Origin: Euptelea pleiosperma
Taxonomy: Eukaryota; Streptophyta; Magnoliopsida; Ranunculales; Eupteleaceae
Assembly: GCA_035048495.1 (NCBI GenBank)
Contig: CM068547.1
Span: 6,165,700-6,229,699 of the forward strand
DNA length: 64,000 nucleotides
Direction: 5' to 3'
The position numbers were made by a program, and so were the translations under genes. The notes under the pieces are model-generated. The model was not told the DNA's origin. It did not search any database and saw only the letters and a list, made by a program, of their open reading frames with translations. Shown piece after piece: positions 11,550 to 23,493 of the stretch (its first letter is position 1; the number at the start of each line of letters is the position of its first letter).

Positions 11550-11913
11550 GTTCAACTCTCTCTCCTTATCTATGTGCCAGAAAGCGAGGTATGACAGCGG
11601 AGCGAGATTATAACCGTTGGATATTTTGTGGATAATCTCTAACCATTAGATTTTTGTACTAAAACGAGCGTGTGTTCTATATAAGGGGTGGGCTAAACAA
11701 TCATGTGGTCAGTGGGCCCAATGGCAGCGGATATATATATAGCACTCTGGAGTCCTGATATTAAAAGGCTATTCTTGACGTTTTTGGCGTTAGCTAGCGC
11801 ATTTTTTGTTGTTCACCGCTGCCATCTGGGCCCACTGAACGCATTTAGCCTCCCTTCGTAGACATTCATCCCAAGAATCAGCTTGCTTGATGATTTTTAG
11901 CTGTTGATTTTAG

Positions 11914-12276
11914 CTATGTTTTAAAACTCGCCGTGTCGACTCGGGACTCGGCAGAGTCGACTCGACTCGATCGTATTTGGAGTTGACTCGACATACAAAC
12001 TCGGATTTGCATGTCTTGCCGAGTTGATTCGGAAACTCAGCTGAGTCTCTACCGAGTCAACCATTTAAAGGCCGAGTCGACTCAAAATTAAATATTTTTT
12101 TTTTAATTTCTAAATTTCTTACTATATTTTATAATTTTATAATTTTTTTAATAAATATTAATTTTATATATTTAATAATTAATTTAATGACTGGCCGAGT
12201 CGACTCCCAAGTCTTCGAGGTGACTTGGCCAAATGGACTTCCGAGTCGAGTCCGAGTTCCGAGTTTTAAAACATAG
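11914..12276. mobile_element. TIR element with GAGTCGACTC repeats, 363 bp
   Basis: Perfect 17-base inverted ends CTATGTTTTAAAACTCG / CGAGTTTTAAAACATAG and an 8-bp duplication GATTTTAG (11906-11913, 12277-12284). The interior is dense in GAGTCGACTCG around an AT-rich centre. No coding sequence. hAT-like by target size. In copy 2 (starts 41491) the right end was removed by a deletion. Confidence 0.78.
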
Positions 12277-12839
12277 GATTTTAGTACTAAGAAAAGGTTA
12301 AAATGACGCCTTAAAAACTATGGGAATCTAATGGCTAGAGATGACCAATCAAAGTATTTTTCAAGAGATCCATGGTTTACAAGACAACATCTGAAAAGAA
12401 ATCTATTTTAGTGATGACATATAAAATTCCAAAGCTGTTGCATTTGAGTCTCGAGTCTCTCAAATCACGGATTTTGCGTTATTGGTACAGAGCTACACTA
12501 GTTAATTCTTCTAATACACCCAACATGGCAGCTCAAATGGTTGTTGTGTATCTTCCTCTTTCGAGAGGTCGTGGAGTCAAACCCACACAGGTAGATTTCC
12601 TCCTTTGAGCAGTGTGCCAGGAGTAGAAATGCCCTTTACCGGCTTGACCGGGTCCGTCCAGGTTTCACCTGGTAATCCGTGGGACGTGGGGCCCTCCCAC
12701 AATGGTGACTACAAAAAAAAAAAAAAAAAATCTTCCAAGTGTGGTGGGTCTTTTTTCCACGTGGCAAATGAACTTGTCGGGTACCTCCCTAGGTGTCATG
12801 GTCAATTAACTTCCCCAAAGTGAGTCATTTTCTCACATT

Positions 12840-13090
12840 TTTCCCATGAACGTTTGGTCCACACCTTGGTGGACCTACACAGCAAAAAACATTTTGATTG
12901 TTAATTTCTAGTCGTTGGATTGGATCACCTTTTCATCATGGGATTGGAACCAACCCATAAGCCCATTAATGAAGCCCTTGATGAAAAGTGCTAGAATCCA
13001 ATGGGTAGAAATCACCAATCATGCTGATTTTTGGTGCGTAGGTGCACCAAGGAATGGACCAAGCATCCATGGGGCCAGTGAGCCAGAATG
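12840..13090. mobile_element. Foldback element of the common family
   Basis: Inverted arms 'tttggtccacaccttggtgg' (about 12853-12872) and 'tgcaccaaggaatggaccaa' (about 13043-13062), with the core word in both orientations (12885 and 13022). Lies just 3' of UGT-a1. Copy 2: about 41905-42140. Confidence 0.55.
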
Positions 13091-13325
13091 AGTGTACTAC
13101 ATTGCAATTTGAGAGAATTTTGTATCAAAATTTTATACAGATCCATATCATAGAACGGTACCCTACATTTTTTGGCTAAAAAAGTTTATTAATTAAGGCA
13201 ATTACTTGTACATAGGAATCCAAGTCAAAAGGAAAACACTAAAAATGAGAACAAAATCAAAAACACAATGCAGTGTAAAATGTAGATAAACAAAAAACAA
13301 GAACGAGAAAGAAAAACAACTAAAT

Positions 13326-14746
13326 TTACATGCTCTTATGGTTCTGCAACTTATATGCTACCTCAGCGAGCAACTTGGTAGAAGACCCATCTTCACTTAA
13401 CACAGTGGCGGCCGCATCCTTGAGGTCTCTCATCTTGCTCCGTATTCTCTCCCCCTCTTCTCCTTCCATGAGGCCCCTAACAACTCTGGCGATCTCATCT
13501 CGCCCCACAAGGCCATTTTCTTTAGCTTTAGGCTTAAGTGCACATTTCAGATCCTCGACTAGCAATACCGCGTTCATCTTTTGTTCCGCGTAGAGTGGCC
13601 ATGCAATTAGGGGTACGCCGTGCACAACGCTTTCGAGGACCGAGTTCCATCCACAATGGGTCAGGAACCCCCCGGTCGAGCCATGGTTAAGCACTTGGAT
13701 CTGAGGAGCCCATGAGGGCACCACTAGGCCCAACCCTTTGGTCCTATCCAAGAACCCTTTAGGCAGGAAATCAAAAGGGTCCTTAATGCTTTGGGCACTG
13801 AAGTATGTGGCATTGGCAGCTGTTTCACTTGGGCTTCTTGTAACCCACAAGAATCTTTGCTCACTCATTTCCAATCCCAAGGCCAATTCACTTAGCTGCT
13901 CATATGAGAGGGTCCCACCACTTCCGAAGGAGATGAATAGAACTGAGCCATGTGGCTGATCATCCAACCATTTTAAACATCCAGACCCATCAGCGCCATG
14001 GCTCGAACTGGTCTGTATGATTGGTCCAACCGGATAAATATGTGGATTACCTGATGATTCTTCCTCCTGCAAAGCCTTTATAGCTCCCTCTTCCAATCCC
14101 ATGAAGCTATTCACTAGAATACCCTCAAACGATTTGTACCGTTTTGCCTGGTGTAGAAGCCATGTATAGGCCTCATTCTTTCTGTCTTGAACCGAGTCAA
14201 CGAGATCAATTCCGCGAATTGGTACGCACCCTGGCAGTTTCACCGGTTCGGGAAGATCTCTGTACTCACAGGAGTATGTCTCGTCAAGCTTCGGCAGATG
14301 GTGCATCAAGGACAACCCCATTACATTCGAGGGGAAGAATATGTATGGTAGGATGTTGAATTCCTTAGCGACATCGAATGCATCGGTAGCGAAAAGATCG
14401 ACGACTAAGGCGACAACACGGTTAGTGGCTGTTATGATCTTTAAAGTGTGACTGAGAGAAGAAAGGGAGCGAGTCACGGTGAGGCAGATAATTGTTTCTA
14501 TCTTAAAGTCCTTGGGGAGGTCGTGGAAGCTAACAGGAGAAAGAAAGATGTAATTTACGCCTTTGGGGAGGTCTTCAAGGAAAGCTTTCATGGCTTTAGA
14601 GGGGAACCGTCGTTTGGAACGGTGAATGTGACAGAAAAGTTGTGGTGGTGGACGAGTCTCTTAGCAAACTCAGTGAGTGGGATAAGGTGACCCATCCCAG
14701 GAGTTGGAAGAATGACTATATGGGGAGTTTGTCGTGTTTCTTCCAT
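13326..14746 (-). pseudogene. UGT-a1, UGT72B-like glycosyltransferase with a frameshift
   Basis: Family-1 UDP-glucose:phenolic O-glucosyltransferase by similarity to UGT-c. Start ATG at 14746 (MEETRQTPHIVILP), stop at 13326, intronless. The N-terminal part keeps GMGHLIPL with catalytic His20. After NDGSP a single T is missing (about 14598-14604; UGT-b and UGT-c have CCTTCT, this gene CCTCT), so the first frame stops at 14588. The remaining frame runs open for 421 codons from an ATG at 14591 and keeps the acceptor domain, the VVDLF aspartate, FGSGGT and a full PSPG box (WAPQIQVLNHGSTGGF...AEQ). The stop TGA and downstream ATG overlap as ATGA. A protein from the second frame would lack His20 and part of the Rossmann fold, so is expected to be inactive. 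Identical lesion in UGT-a2. Confidence 0.85.
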
Positions 14747-14832
14747 GATGGCTAGACTTGAAGATGAGGCGAAGGGACGATCAAATAGAAGAAAGAATCT
14801 GAAGAAAAAAAAAGCAATCTGGAAGAGAGAAC

Positions 14833-14860
14833 GAGGGAGAGAGAGAGAGAGAGAGAGATG
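14833..14860. repeat. GA/CT microsatellite in the UGT-a1 5' region
   Basis: A GAGAGA tract upstream of the start codon (CT-rich on the gene strand). At the matching place UGT-b and UGT-c have AAGCTTATATAG with a TATA box; UGT-a lacks it. Copy 2 equivalent about 43887-43914. Confidence 0.6.
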
Positions 14861-16829
14861 GAGTCGCTCAAATGTGATAGAAGTCACAGTTAGAAAACCA
14901 AACGAGGTTGAAAAAGTCAGAAGCGGCCAATGTGAGAACTTGAGAAAGAGATGGGGTATGCACTAGATTGGTCGAAGTTGCCCATGGATCTTTGAAATAT
15001 GTGAGGGCAAATATATATATATATATATGATGTAAATATTATATTGATCTTAAGTCTGAAAGTAAACCGTTTTTTAATTAAAATATTTATCAGAAGCCTA
15101 TTCACTCTAAAAAGATGATTATAATTAACCATCTGATTTGATTAAATATTAAATTATTATTCTTACGAATTACCATAATACAATGCTTTAAAATCAAATG
15201 GTGATCGAACTCAAAATCTTGAAGATTTACTTCAAATTTTGGAAAAATCCTCCCAAATTTGAAAACCATTCTCACTTATCTAAAATATTCTCTTTCACCA
15301 TCGATAAAATCCCCAAATTCATATTTCGAACGGTGCATAGAATCAGTGGTTCAACCGGTTTGATGGTCGAACCACTGCTTTTGAAAAATCCACCGGTTCT
15401 CTTCAAATTTTAGGTTCATCATGAACTAGACCGATATTTTATGTGAAAATCTGGTCGGACCAGGTTAGACCGTCAGTCCAATCCGGTTTTCAAAACACTG
15501 CCATAATAATCAAATATGCTTATTCATGTATTAATTATTGATTTAGTATTATTAATCTTTACATATAGTTATTTACATATTTTAATCTTTTCTAAACTTT
15601 TTCTCTCTGATTTATTTATTTGTCGATAAATATAAGGGTTTGGGAATATAAAAAAAAATATAAGGGTTTGGATAGTTGAGGGGGGCATGACATGTCCTCC
15701 TGGCCCCTTCCTGGCTCGGTCCCTGCTTGGTGGGACAACCAACACCTATTATGTAATATTGAAACTTTTTTGAACTCGAAATATGTTGGCCCCTTTGAGC
15801 CATCATTTCAAGGTAAAAATTTAGGAGTAAAACTTCTATCACAGCGTTCTGATAGATGCTTCTGTCACAATGCAAAACATAGATCGACCACGTGGTACAC
15901 TCTTAGTGGACGATGACCGTATGGATATTCGGCCAGTCAGTAGACCTCTAAACCAAAAATCATGCTTGATTAGTGATTTCTAAGTGATTTGATTGAAGTT
16001 ATTTTCATGGCTTGATTTTTAACGGTAAGAATTCGAGCATTAATGTGCGTTATTTAGGTGCACATGAAAACATGACACCTGGCTAATTAATTGGAACCCA
16101 CTGACCCATGAATGATTAGCCCACCAATTTGAAATATCTACACCAAAAACCAACCTGATTGCTGATCTAGTCATTCATCCAAAGAAAAGAAAAAGTTCAA
16201 ATCCAAGGCTAGAAATTACTCTATGAAAAAAGTTCGGAATCCAATGGCTAGAGATTACTAATTAGGCTGATTTTTGTTGTAGAGGGAGGTCCATCAAGTG
16301 GTGGGTGAATCATTCATGAGTGGCCCTGAAAGAGTGTCCAGCTGGTAGATTTTTATGCTCTCCACAGGAAAAAATGATCCACGGACTAAAAACGCTCATG
16401 TAGTGGCATGTATAAAGATCCCCCCGGCCGCCCCCCTTAGAAGAGTTCAAAACCTGTTCCCTTTCAAATGCTTCATCACGGTATCTCAAATTTATTTTAA
16501 GTTGATTTTTTTATCGGTTGATGGTTCACATGTGCTTGGCACGAAGACCGATATCTAGGCTGTTTCTTTATTAATTAAACTAGTGGGACTGTACGTCGTC
16601 AAGGGATTGTTTTGTTTTGAAAATATGGATAAAATGGCATCGTAAGTAATTTAGTAATTATGAAGGAGCTATACTGAAAATATAATTAATGGTAAGGGAG
16701 GTAATTAAGTAGTTAAAGATGTCTATTTTTCAATGACTGGTAAACTTGTGGTAAGAATTTTGAAACCAACATATTTGCCTTAATAATGGCATGTTAAAGA
16801 TGTCTATTTTGAAGCAGTCTGATCTGAGT
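14861..16829. other. Intergenic region between UGT-a1 and a fossil LINE
   Basis: No gene. Holds an ATATAT tract (about 15011-15029), a possible small MITE (15344-15500, ends CAGTGGTTCAACCGG and CCGGTTTTCAAAACACTG), one end of a hAT of the 9172 type (about 15660-15725, ends GGCTCGGTCCCTG), a left arm of the common foldback family (15825-16030, ending after 'accaaaaatcatgcttgatt') and a degenerate foldback (about 16045-16345). Copy 2: about 43915-45865. Confidence 0.5.
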
Positions 16830-18310
16830 TTCATATCAATCTTACAAAGTCTGAGGTTTTTGGAGTTGGCGAGGCCAAGGGCATCAATGATGCATCATTT
16901 ATTTGGGGGTATAAAGTGGTATATCTTCTAAAGAAATATCTCGATTTACCAATGAGGGAGATATATAGGAGTAACGTATGGGATCATGTGATTGAGTGTC
17001 TTGAGAGTCGACTAGCTAGATGAAAAATTAAATTTTTTCGAAGGGGAGGAAGCTTGTGCTCATTAAGAGCACCATTTCTAGTATGCCTCTATATTATATG
17101 TCTCTTTACTCGATGCCAGTAAGTGTAGAAAAGAAAGTGATAAGATTGATGAGAAAATCTTGTAGAATGGCAAATAACATAAATGGAAAATTAGCTTGAC
17201 AAGATGGACTGTGGTGAAATGAGACTTTGAAAAAGAAATAGTTATGGAGGTTTGGCCATGTGGTTAAAATGGATAACTTATGGCGTAGAGTTATAGTTGG
17301 CAAATTTGGAGAGTGGGTCATAAGATTAGAGTAAGGGTAGACCAAGAGGAGTGTCTGAGGGTATCATGAATGTCTTATATAAATTCAAAGAAGTGATGTT
17401 CAAAATGGGAAAGGGGGATAAAGTTTTATTCTAGGAGGATAAATGGTATACAGAAGGTAACCTAAAGTTTGAGTTTTATGATCTTTTTCTTATTTCAGAT
17501 AAAAAAATCTACTTTTATCAATGAGATACAAGTTATTATTGATGTTCTATATAGGCTTGAGAACTAGGCTTTCACCGTCAATTCTATGATTGGGAGGAGT
17601 CATATGTGGATGCTCTCATGAGAAAGGTGGGAGAAACACCTTGCTTAGTTTGCAGAACGACTCTAAGCGATGGACTTTCAATAGTAAGGGTAACTTTTTT
17701 GTTCATTTGTTTTATGGGGCACTTGATGGGAGTGAGACTTAATTACGAGTCTCTAGTGGCTAAAGTTTGGGGTTATAGAACTCCATCCAAAATTTGGTTT
17801 ATAGTGTGGTGTACGGTTCAAGGTAGACTTCAAACAACGGATTTCTTGTAGAAAAGAGATGTAAGAGTTTTAGATCATTAATTGTTCCTTGTGCTTGATG
17901 AGTGACGAATCAATTGATTACTTATTTTTACATTGTAAAAGCACGTTGCTCATTTGGACAAGATTTTTTAGGGAGTCTGGTTGTTTTGGGTAGTTCCATG
18001 ATCAATATTTATGGAATTATTTTTTGGTTGGAGAGAGAAGGGGTTTGGTAAATTTGGGAGAAAGAAGTGGGCATATTGACACCTTTGGCTGTTATTTGGG
18101 GTTTGCGAAGGGAGAGAAACAATATGACACCGTGTTTGAGAGCAACAACATTCAATTGGAATAGATTATTTTGGAGATCAAGGCATTGGTGTACGTACTT
18201 TAGGGTTGAGTCCTACGAGGAAGAAAAGGCATTTCTTTCGAGGACATCATGTTCAATTGGTCCGAGCTGGCTAGTAGGGGTAGGGATTGGCGGTGGGAGA
18301 TTGCTCTGAT
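16830..18310 (+). mobile_element. Fossil L1-type LINE fragment (end of RT and zf-RVT region)
   Basis: Plus-strand translation, with many stops and shifts, matches the 3' part of the younger LINE at 31784-35041: INLTKSEVFGVG, then STISSMPLYYMSLYSMPVSV, KVWGYRTPSKIWFIVWC and LTPLAVIWGLRRERN line up with INLMKSEVYGIG, STLSSLPIYYMSLFTMPVSV, KVWGNRAPFKVRFLAWC and LTPLAILWGIWRERN. Not functional. Present also in copy 2 (45866-47368), so it predates the duplication. Confidence 0.75.
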
Positions 18311-18516
18311 ACGAAATGTTAACCCATACCAATAAGCTAAATAGCACCTACACGACAGAGGAGAGGCACGTTTTACCCATTAGATCCTAACAGGTCCTCA
18401 GAGGAATCCAAGTCAAAAAGAACACACTAACAATGAGAACAAAATAATTAAAACACAACGCAGCGTAGATGGTGGGAAAACAAAAAAAACAAAACAAGAA
18501 CAAGAAAGAAAAACAA

Positions 18517-19943
18517 CTAAATTTCCATGCTCTTATGGTTCTGCCATTTGTGTGCTGTATCAGCGAGTGACTTGGTAGAACACCCCTCTTTGCTTAACAC
18601 GGTGGTGGCCGCATCTTTGAGGTCTCTCATCTTGTTCCGTACTCTCTCCCCCTCTACTCCTTCCATGAGGCACCTAACAACTCTGGCGACCTCATCTCGC
18701 TCCACAAGGCCATTTTTGCTATTGGCTTTAGGCTTAAGTGCACATTTCAGATCCTCGACTAGCAATACAGCGTTCATCTTTTGTTCCGCATAGAGTGGCC
18801 ATGCAATTAGGGGAACGCCATGCACGACGCTTTCGAGGACTGAGTTCCACCCACAATGTGTCAGGAACCCCCCGGTTGAGCCATGGCTAAGCACTTGGAT
18901 CTGAGGAGCCCATGAGGGCACCACTAAGCCCAACCCTTTTGTCCTATCCAAGAACCCTTTGGGCAGGAAATCAAAGGGGTCCTTAATGCTTTGGGAACTA
19001 AAGTATGTAGCATTGGAAGCTGTTTCACTTGGGCTTCTTACAACCCACAAGAATCTTTGCTTACTCATCTCCAATCCCAAGGCCAATTCACTTTGCTGCT
19101 TAATTGAGAGGGTCCCACCACTTCCGAACGAGATGAATAGAACTGAACCATGTGGCTGATCGTCCAACCATTTCAAACATCCAGACTCATCAGCCCCATC
19201 AGTCGAACCGGACTGTATGATTGGTACAACCGGATAAATATGCGGATTACCCGTTTCTTCCTCCTGCAAAGCCTTTATAGCTCCCTCTTCCAAACCCATG
19301 AAGCTATTTATCAGAATACCCTCAGCTGATTTGTACCGTTTTGCATGGTGTAGAACCCATGCATACCCTCATTCTTTCTGTCTTGAGCCGGATCAAAGAA
19401 ATCAATTCCGTAAATTGGTACGCACCCGGGCAGTTTCACGGGTTTGGGAAGATCTCTGTACTCACAGGAGTATGTCTCGTCAAGCTTTGGTAAATGGTGG
19501 ACTAATGACAATCCCATCCCATTCGAGGGGAAGAATATGTAGGGTGGGATGTTGAATTCCTTAGCGACATCGAATGCATCGGTAGCGAAAATATCGACGA
19601 CTAAGGCGACAACACGGTTAGTGGCTGTTATGATCTTTAAAGAGTCACTGAGAAAAGGGAGGGAGCGAGTGACGGTGAGACAGATAAGTGTTTCTACCTT
19701 AACGTCGTCGGGAAGATCGTCGAAGCTAACAGGAGGGAGAAGGATGTAATTTATGCCTTTGGGGAGGTCTTCAAGGAAAGCTTTCATGGCTTTAGAAGGG
19801 GAACCGTCGTTTGGAACAGTGAATGTGACAGAAAAGTTGTGGTGGTGGACGAGTCGCTTAGCCAACTCAGTGAGTGGGATAAGGTGACCCATCCCAGGAG
19901 CTGGTAGAATGACTATATGGGGAGTTTGTTGTATTTCTTCCAT
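18517..19943 (-). pseudogene. UGT-b1, UGT72B-like glycosyltransferase with a frameshift
   Basis: Start ATG at 19943 (MEEIQQTPHIVILPAPGMGHLIPL, His20 present), intronless. The first frame is open for 210 codons and includes the VVDIFATDAF aspartate. A one-base deletion at about 19366-19376 (GAGGGTAT where UGT-a has GAGGCCTAT) then shifts the frame and it ends at 19311. The second half is open from 19299 to 18517 with MGLEEGAIKALQEEE, FGSGGTLS and a complete PSPG box. In this copy the normal stop TAA has become GAA, adding two residues (ending KSMEI); UGT-b2 keeps the TAA. The frameshift is shared with UGT-b2. Expected to be non-functional. Confidence 0.85.
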
Positions 19944-19988
19944 GGGAGCTAGATTGGAAGGTAAGGAGAAGAGACGATCAAATAGAAG

Positions 19989-19997
19989 CTTATATAG
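19989..19997 (-). promoter_or_regulatory. TATA box of UGT-b1
   Basis: CTATATAAG on the minus strand, about 50 bases upstream of the ATG. The same block (AAGCTTATATAG on the plus strand) occurs before UGT-b2 and UGT-c2. Confidence 0.6.
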
Positions 19998-21101
19998 AGG
20001 GTTTGATCCTCTTGGTGCAAGTGTAAAAAACTTTGTTCCATGCTTGAGAAGATATTTATGACAGGCGAGATTCAGTGTATGCCTTGTGATTCATGATGGT
20101 CGAAGCTCCTAATCCTATATTTTTTCCTTATATTTACTTGTACCAAAGAGTTCAAATGTCTCACGCTGCCACCGCTGGTGGATATTTAGATATTTAAATA
20201 TATATTTATATTTATATAGTTTTTACTTTTTAGTCTTTAGGTCAACGTTTTTTAAATAAAATATTGATCAAAAGCTTATTTATTCTGAAACGATGACTAG
20301 AAGTGAACCATTTGTTGAGCCATGGACTAGGCCGTGTGGCCCAAGATGATGGGCTAGGTGGCTTCACGAACCGGGCCAGGCAATAAGGTCGTGGGCTAAA
20401 ATACCAAGCCTAGGTCCGACTCAAAAGGCTTAGCGGGCTAGGCCGACTATTGGACTGGCTGCAGGCCAAATTACCAGTACTCATAATAATTGTACCATTA
20501 AATTCATAACTTTGAGTACATTTTTCGAATAAAATGGCCCGAGATGAAGTTGTATCGGGCCTATCCAGATCAAGATTGGCATCCACCAATCCGTGGGCCT
20601 CTGATCCCGAGACTTTCATCCACAATAACCCCATTTAATCAATTTTTAGTTGGTAAGCTGGGGTTAGATGGTGCCCCAAACTAAAATTGATTAAATGGGG
20701 TTATTTCCGTTATTTTCCCATTTTTTATCCTGTGCGTTACCATCCACTATAATAACGGAAAAAACAGTAACTTCCCCAATCCGTTATACAGTTATAACGG
20801 CCCCTTTTAAAACCTTGCGAAAGACTACATTATGATAAGATGAGGTTAGTTGATCGACAAATTGTATACGTGAAAATTAAACAAAAGAAGTTAATAATCC
20901 AATGCCTATAAGTTAATGGAGCGTCACATCTGGAGCATTCATTTAGTGGGCCACATCTTGTATGGTCCACATTATAAAATCATACGGGCCTTCTGATCGG
21001 TGTATTACTATTGGGCTACGACTCACCCAATAGCTGGCTATCAAAAGAATAAACCTTTACGTCAATGTGTCAGTGGACCGTCTGATCAAATGGTACCTTG
21101 T
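19998..21101. other. Intergenic region upstream of UGT-b1
   Basis: No gene. Contains a long perfect-but-one hairpin (20624-20705, separate entry) and a remnant of the CCGTTATAACGG MITE family (about 20700-20818, ends ccttttaaaaccttg). Confidence 0.5.
20624..20705. repeat. Inverted repeat, 27-28 bp arms, 27-nt loop
   Basis: Left arm 20624-20651 (aataaccccatttaatcaat...) and right arm 20679-20705 are complementary except for one extra T. Conserved in copy 2 at 49666-49747. Could be a compact foldback element. Confidence 0.7.
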
Positions 21102-21508
21102 GAGTAAAACTTCTATCACAGCTTTCTGACGGATGCTACTGTCACAATGAAAATCACAAGCCAAGTGGCACACTCTTAGTCTTAGTAGATGCTGACCGTA
21201 TGGATGTTTGGCCAGTCCCTCAGTGGAGCTCTCAACCAAAAATCAGCCTGATTAGTGATTTATAATCTTTGGATCTTTGCACCCAAATAACGCTCAATAG
21301 TGCTCAAATTCTTACCGTTAAAATCAACCCATTAAAATATAACTTCAATTGAATCGTTTAGAAATCACTAATCAGTCTGATTTTTGGATATAGGTCCATC
21401 GAGGGACTGGCCAAACATCCATACGTTTAGCGTCCACTACAAGTGTGCCACTGTGATTTTCATTGTCACTGAAGCATCTATCAAAAGGCTGTGATAGAAG
21501 TTTTACTC
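21102..21508. mobile_element. Full-length foldback element of the common family
   Basis: Ends GAGTAAAACTTCTATCACAG and its complement. Inner arms carry 'aaccaaaaatcagcctgatt' and its complement around 21236-21256 and 21370-21395. About 407 bp; the arms make up most of the element. Copy 2: 50144-50550. Confidence 0.68.
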
Positions 21509-23098
21509 GTGCCTTGTGGAGTGGAGTCAACCAAAAAATATTGGGTCCTACTTTTTACAAGTGTTTTAAAACTCGAAAACTCGACTCGACTCGACTCAGA
21601 AGTCCATCGAGTCAAGTCACCTCAGTGACTCACGACTCAACTCGGGCAAGCACTAAAACAGAAAAGAATTAAGTACTAGGTCGGAGGGAAATTTTTATTT
21701 ACGCAAAGAACTCTCAAAGCAGTTGATGAGTGGCTAATATATAAATTAAAAGTTTTGGAATGGGATGATTTTTGGTGAGGATGGTCTCTATGGCGAGGAG
21801 ATCACCCTCGCAAAATTTCAAATCATTCTGATATCCATAGCATGGTTTACAAGTTGAAGAATTATGGACCGTCTATTTTGACCTTTAACTTGAAACCTAC
21901 ATTTGATGGTGCATGTTAGAAATTTCAGAATGAGCTAAAATTTTTTGTAGGGGTGATCTATACGATGAGGAGATCATCCTCACCAAAAATCAAAATATTT
22001 GTCCGCTGAGCCTGACCCTTTTTTTTAATACCACGAGTCATTGGGTATCCGGACTCTTAAAACGGCCGACTAAATCTCATGGGGCATATAGGTATGTCGT
22101 CCTTTCCACACATAATTGTGATCTAAGCATGCGAAATTGCTGAAGACTATAAAGGAAAATGCTACCCCACAGATATTTATGTCACGGGGCATGTATGTAT
22201 GTCACCCTTTCCACACGTATTTATGTCAGAGTTTCCCGTTTTAAATAAAGAAAAATGCAACCCACCGATAACCCGACAAAAATATGTGCGGTCGAAACAA
22301 TTGACTATGCAAGGCAACAACTGTAAAAGATAAAATAGTTGTTGCATCGTGGACCGTGGACCGTGGATCTCTTGAATTCAATGCTTCCGCACATATTTTT
22401 GTCTAGTTATCGATCCGTCGCTAGCAGACTCTTATATAAAATTTTAGATTATTTCAAGGTTTCATGAAATTAAAATTTTTATTTTATTATTCCAACCAAA
22501 TATTTTATACGGACAGATGGGGACTCATGAGTCGTGACCACGATGTGCAACGTATATATAATACCAACCAAAGGAATATTTTGATTTGGTCTAAAACAAG
22601 GAAATATTCCCTCTTCATCCCTTTATTCAATGGTAATTAGGTGAAGCATAATTCATAAATATATAATATATCAGCAATATATTATTCTAATTGTATTTTA
22701 AGAATATATGGTACATGGAAATGAGAATTATCATCTTTTCAAAACATAAATAAATAAATATTAAAATTAGAAAAAAAAAATAAAGAAATGAGAATTATCG
22801 TGCAGAAAATCCAATCGGCGAAGTTATAAGGTTTTTATGTTGTTAAAAACCATTCATAGTTTAAGTTTTAAATAACTTTTTATAGCGTTATAACGGTCTC
22901 ATAATGTTACCATTATATTTTCCATAAGTCACGTTAGAGTAAAATAAAGTCAGTACAACATTATTTTTATATTTTCCAAAAGAAACCTCCATATTTCAAA
23001 ATAAATAAAAATACCAACGACAACAACAACAACAAAACGGCCATTATAACGGATATCCCGTTTTTTCAGTTTGGAAGCATTAACATATAAAAAAAATG
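21509..23098. other. Intergenic region with repeat remnants
   Basis: No gene. A short block of ACTCGACTCGACTCG (about 21563-21650) is related to the 11914 element. 21735-21995 is a relative of the 10788 foldback (ggatgatttttggtgaggatgg... and inverse). The remainder to 23098 is AT-rich with no recognised feature apart from an ACAACA tract near 23018-23034. Copy 2: about 50551-52160. Confidence 0.45.
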
Positions 23099-23493
23099 GT
23101 CGGGCTCCAGTTACCGCCCTAAAATAACAGGCTCCGGTTACAGGATACAATATTAGCCACGTGGCACTCTATTAGAGGACTCTGATTGTATGGATGTTTG
23201 TCCAATCCCTAGGTGGACCTATAAATCCAAAATCTGCCTTGTTAGTTATTTATCGGCGTTGGATCATTGTAGCTCAAATACTGCTCAAATTACACAGTGG
23301 CGATTAACCCATAAAAATAAGTCCAATCTAACGCCTATAAATCACTAATAAGGCTGATTTTTGGTTTGTAGTTCCACTTATGGATTGGCCAAACATCCAT
23401 ACGGTCAGAGTCCTCTAATAGTGTGCCACATGGCACATATTGTGTCCTCTGACCTGAGCCTGTCATTTTAGGGCAGTAACCGGAGCCCGAGCC
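23099..23493. mobile_element. Foldback element with GGGCTCC...GGAGCCC ends
   Basis: Outer arms GGTCGGGCTCCAGTTACCGC (23099-23118) and GGTAACCGGAGCCCGAGCC-type complement ending at 23493. The inner arms carry gccacgtggc and the common core in both orientations. 395 bp. Copy 2: 52161-52556. Confidence 0.68.

Noticed and set aside
14588..14887. Longer N-terminus for UGT-a1 starting MTSITFERL, with a hydrophobic stretch like a signal peptide
   Set aside because: The extra residues are translated CT-rich 5' sequence. UGT-b, UGT-c and the family start at MEE...PHIVILP, and these enzymes are cytosolic.
17606..18309. Open frames of about 80 codons on the plus strand as small genes
   Set aside because: They are pieces of the fossil LINE (zf-RVT region) between stops.
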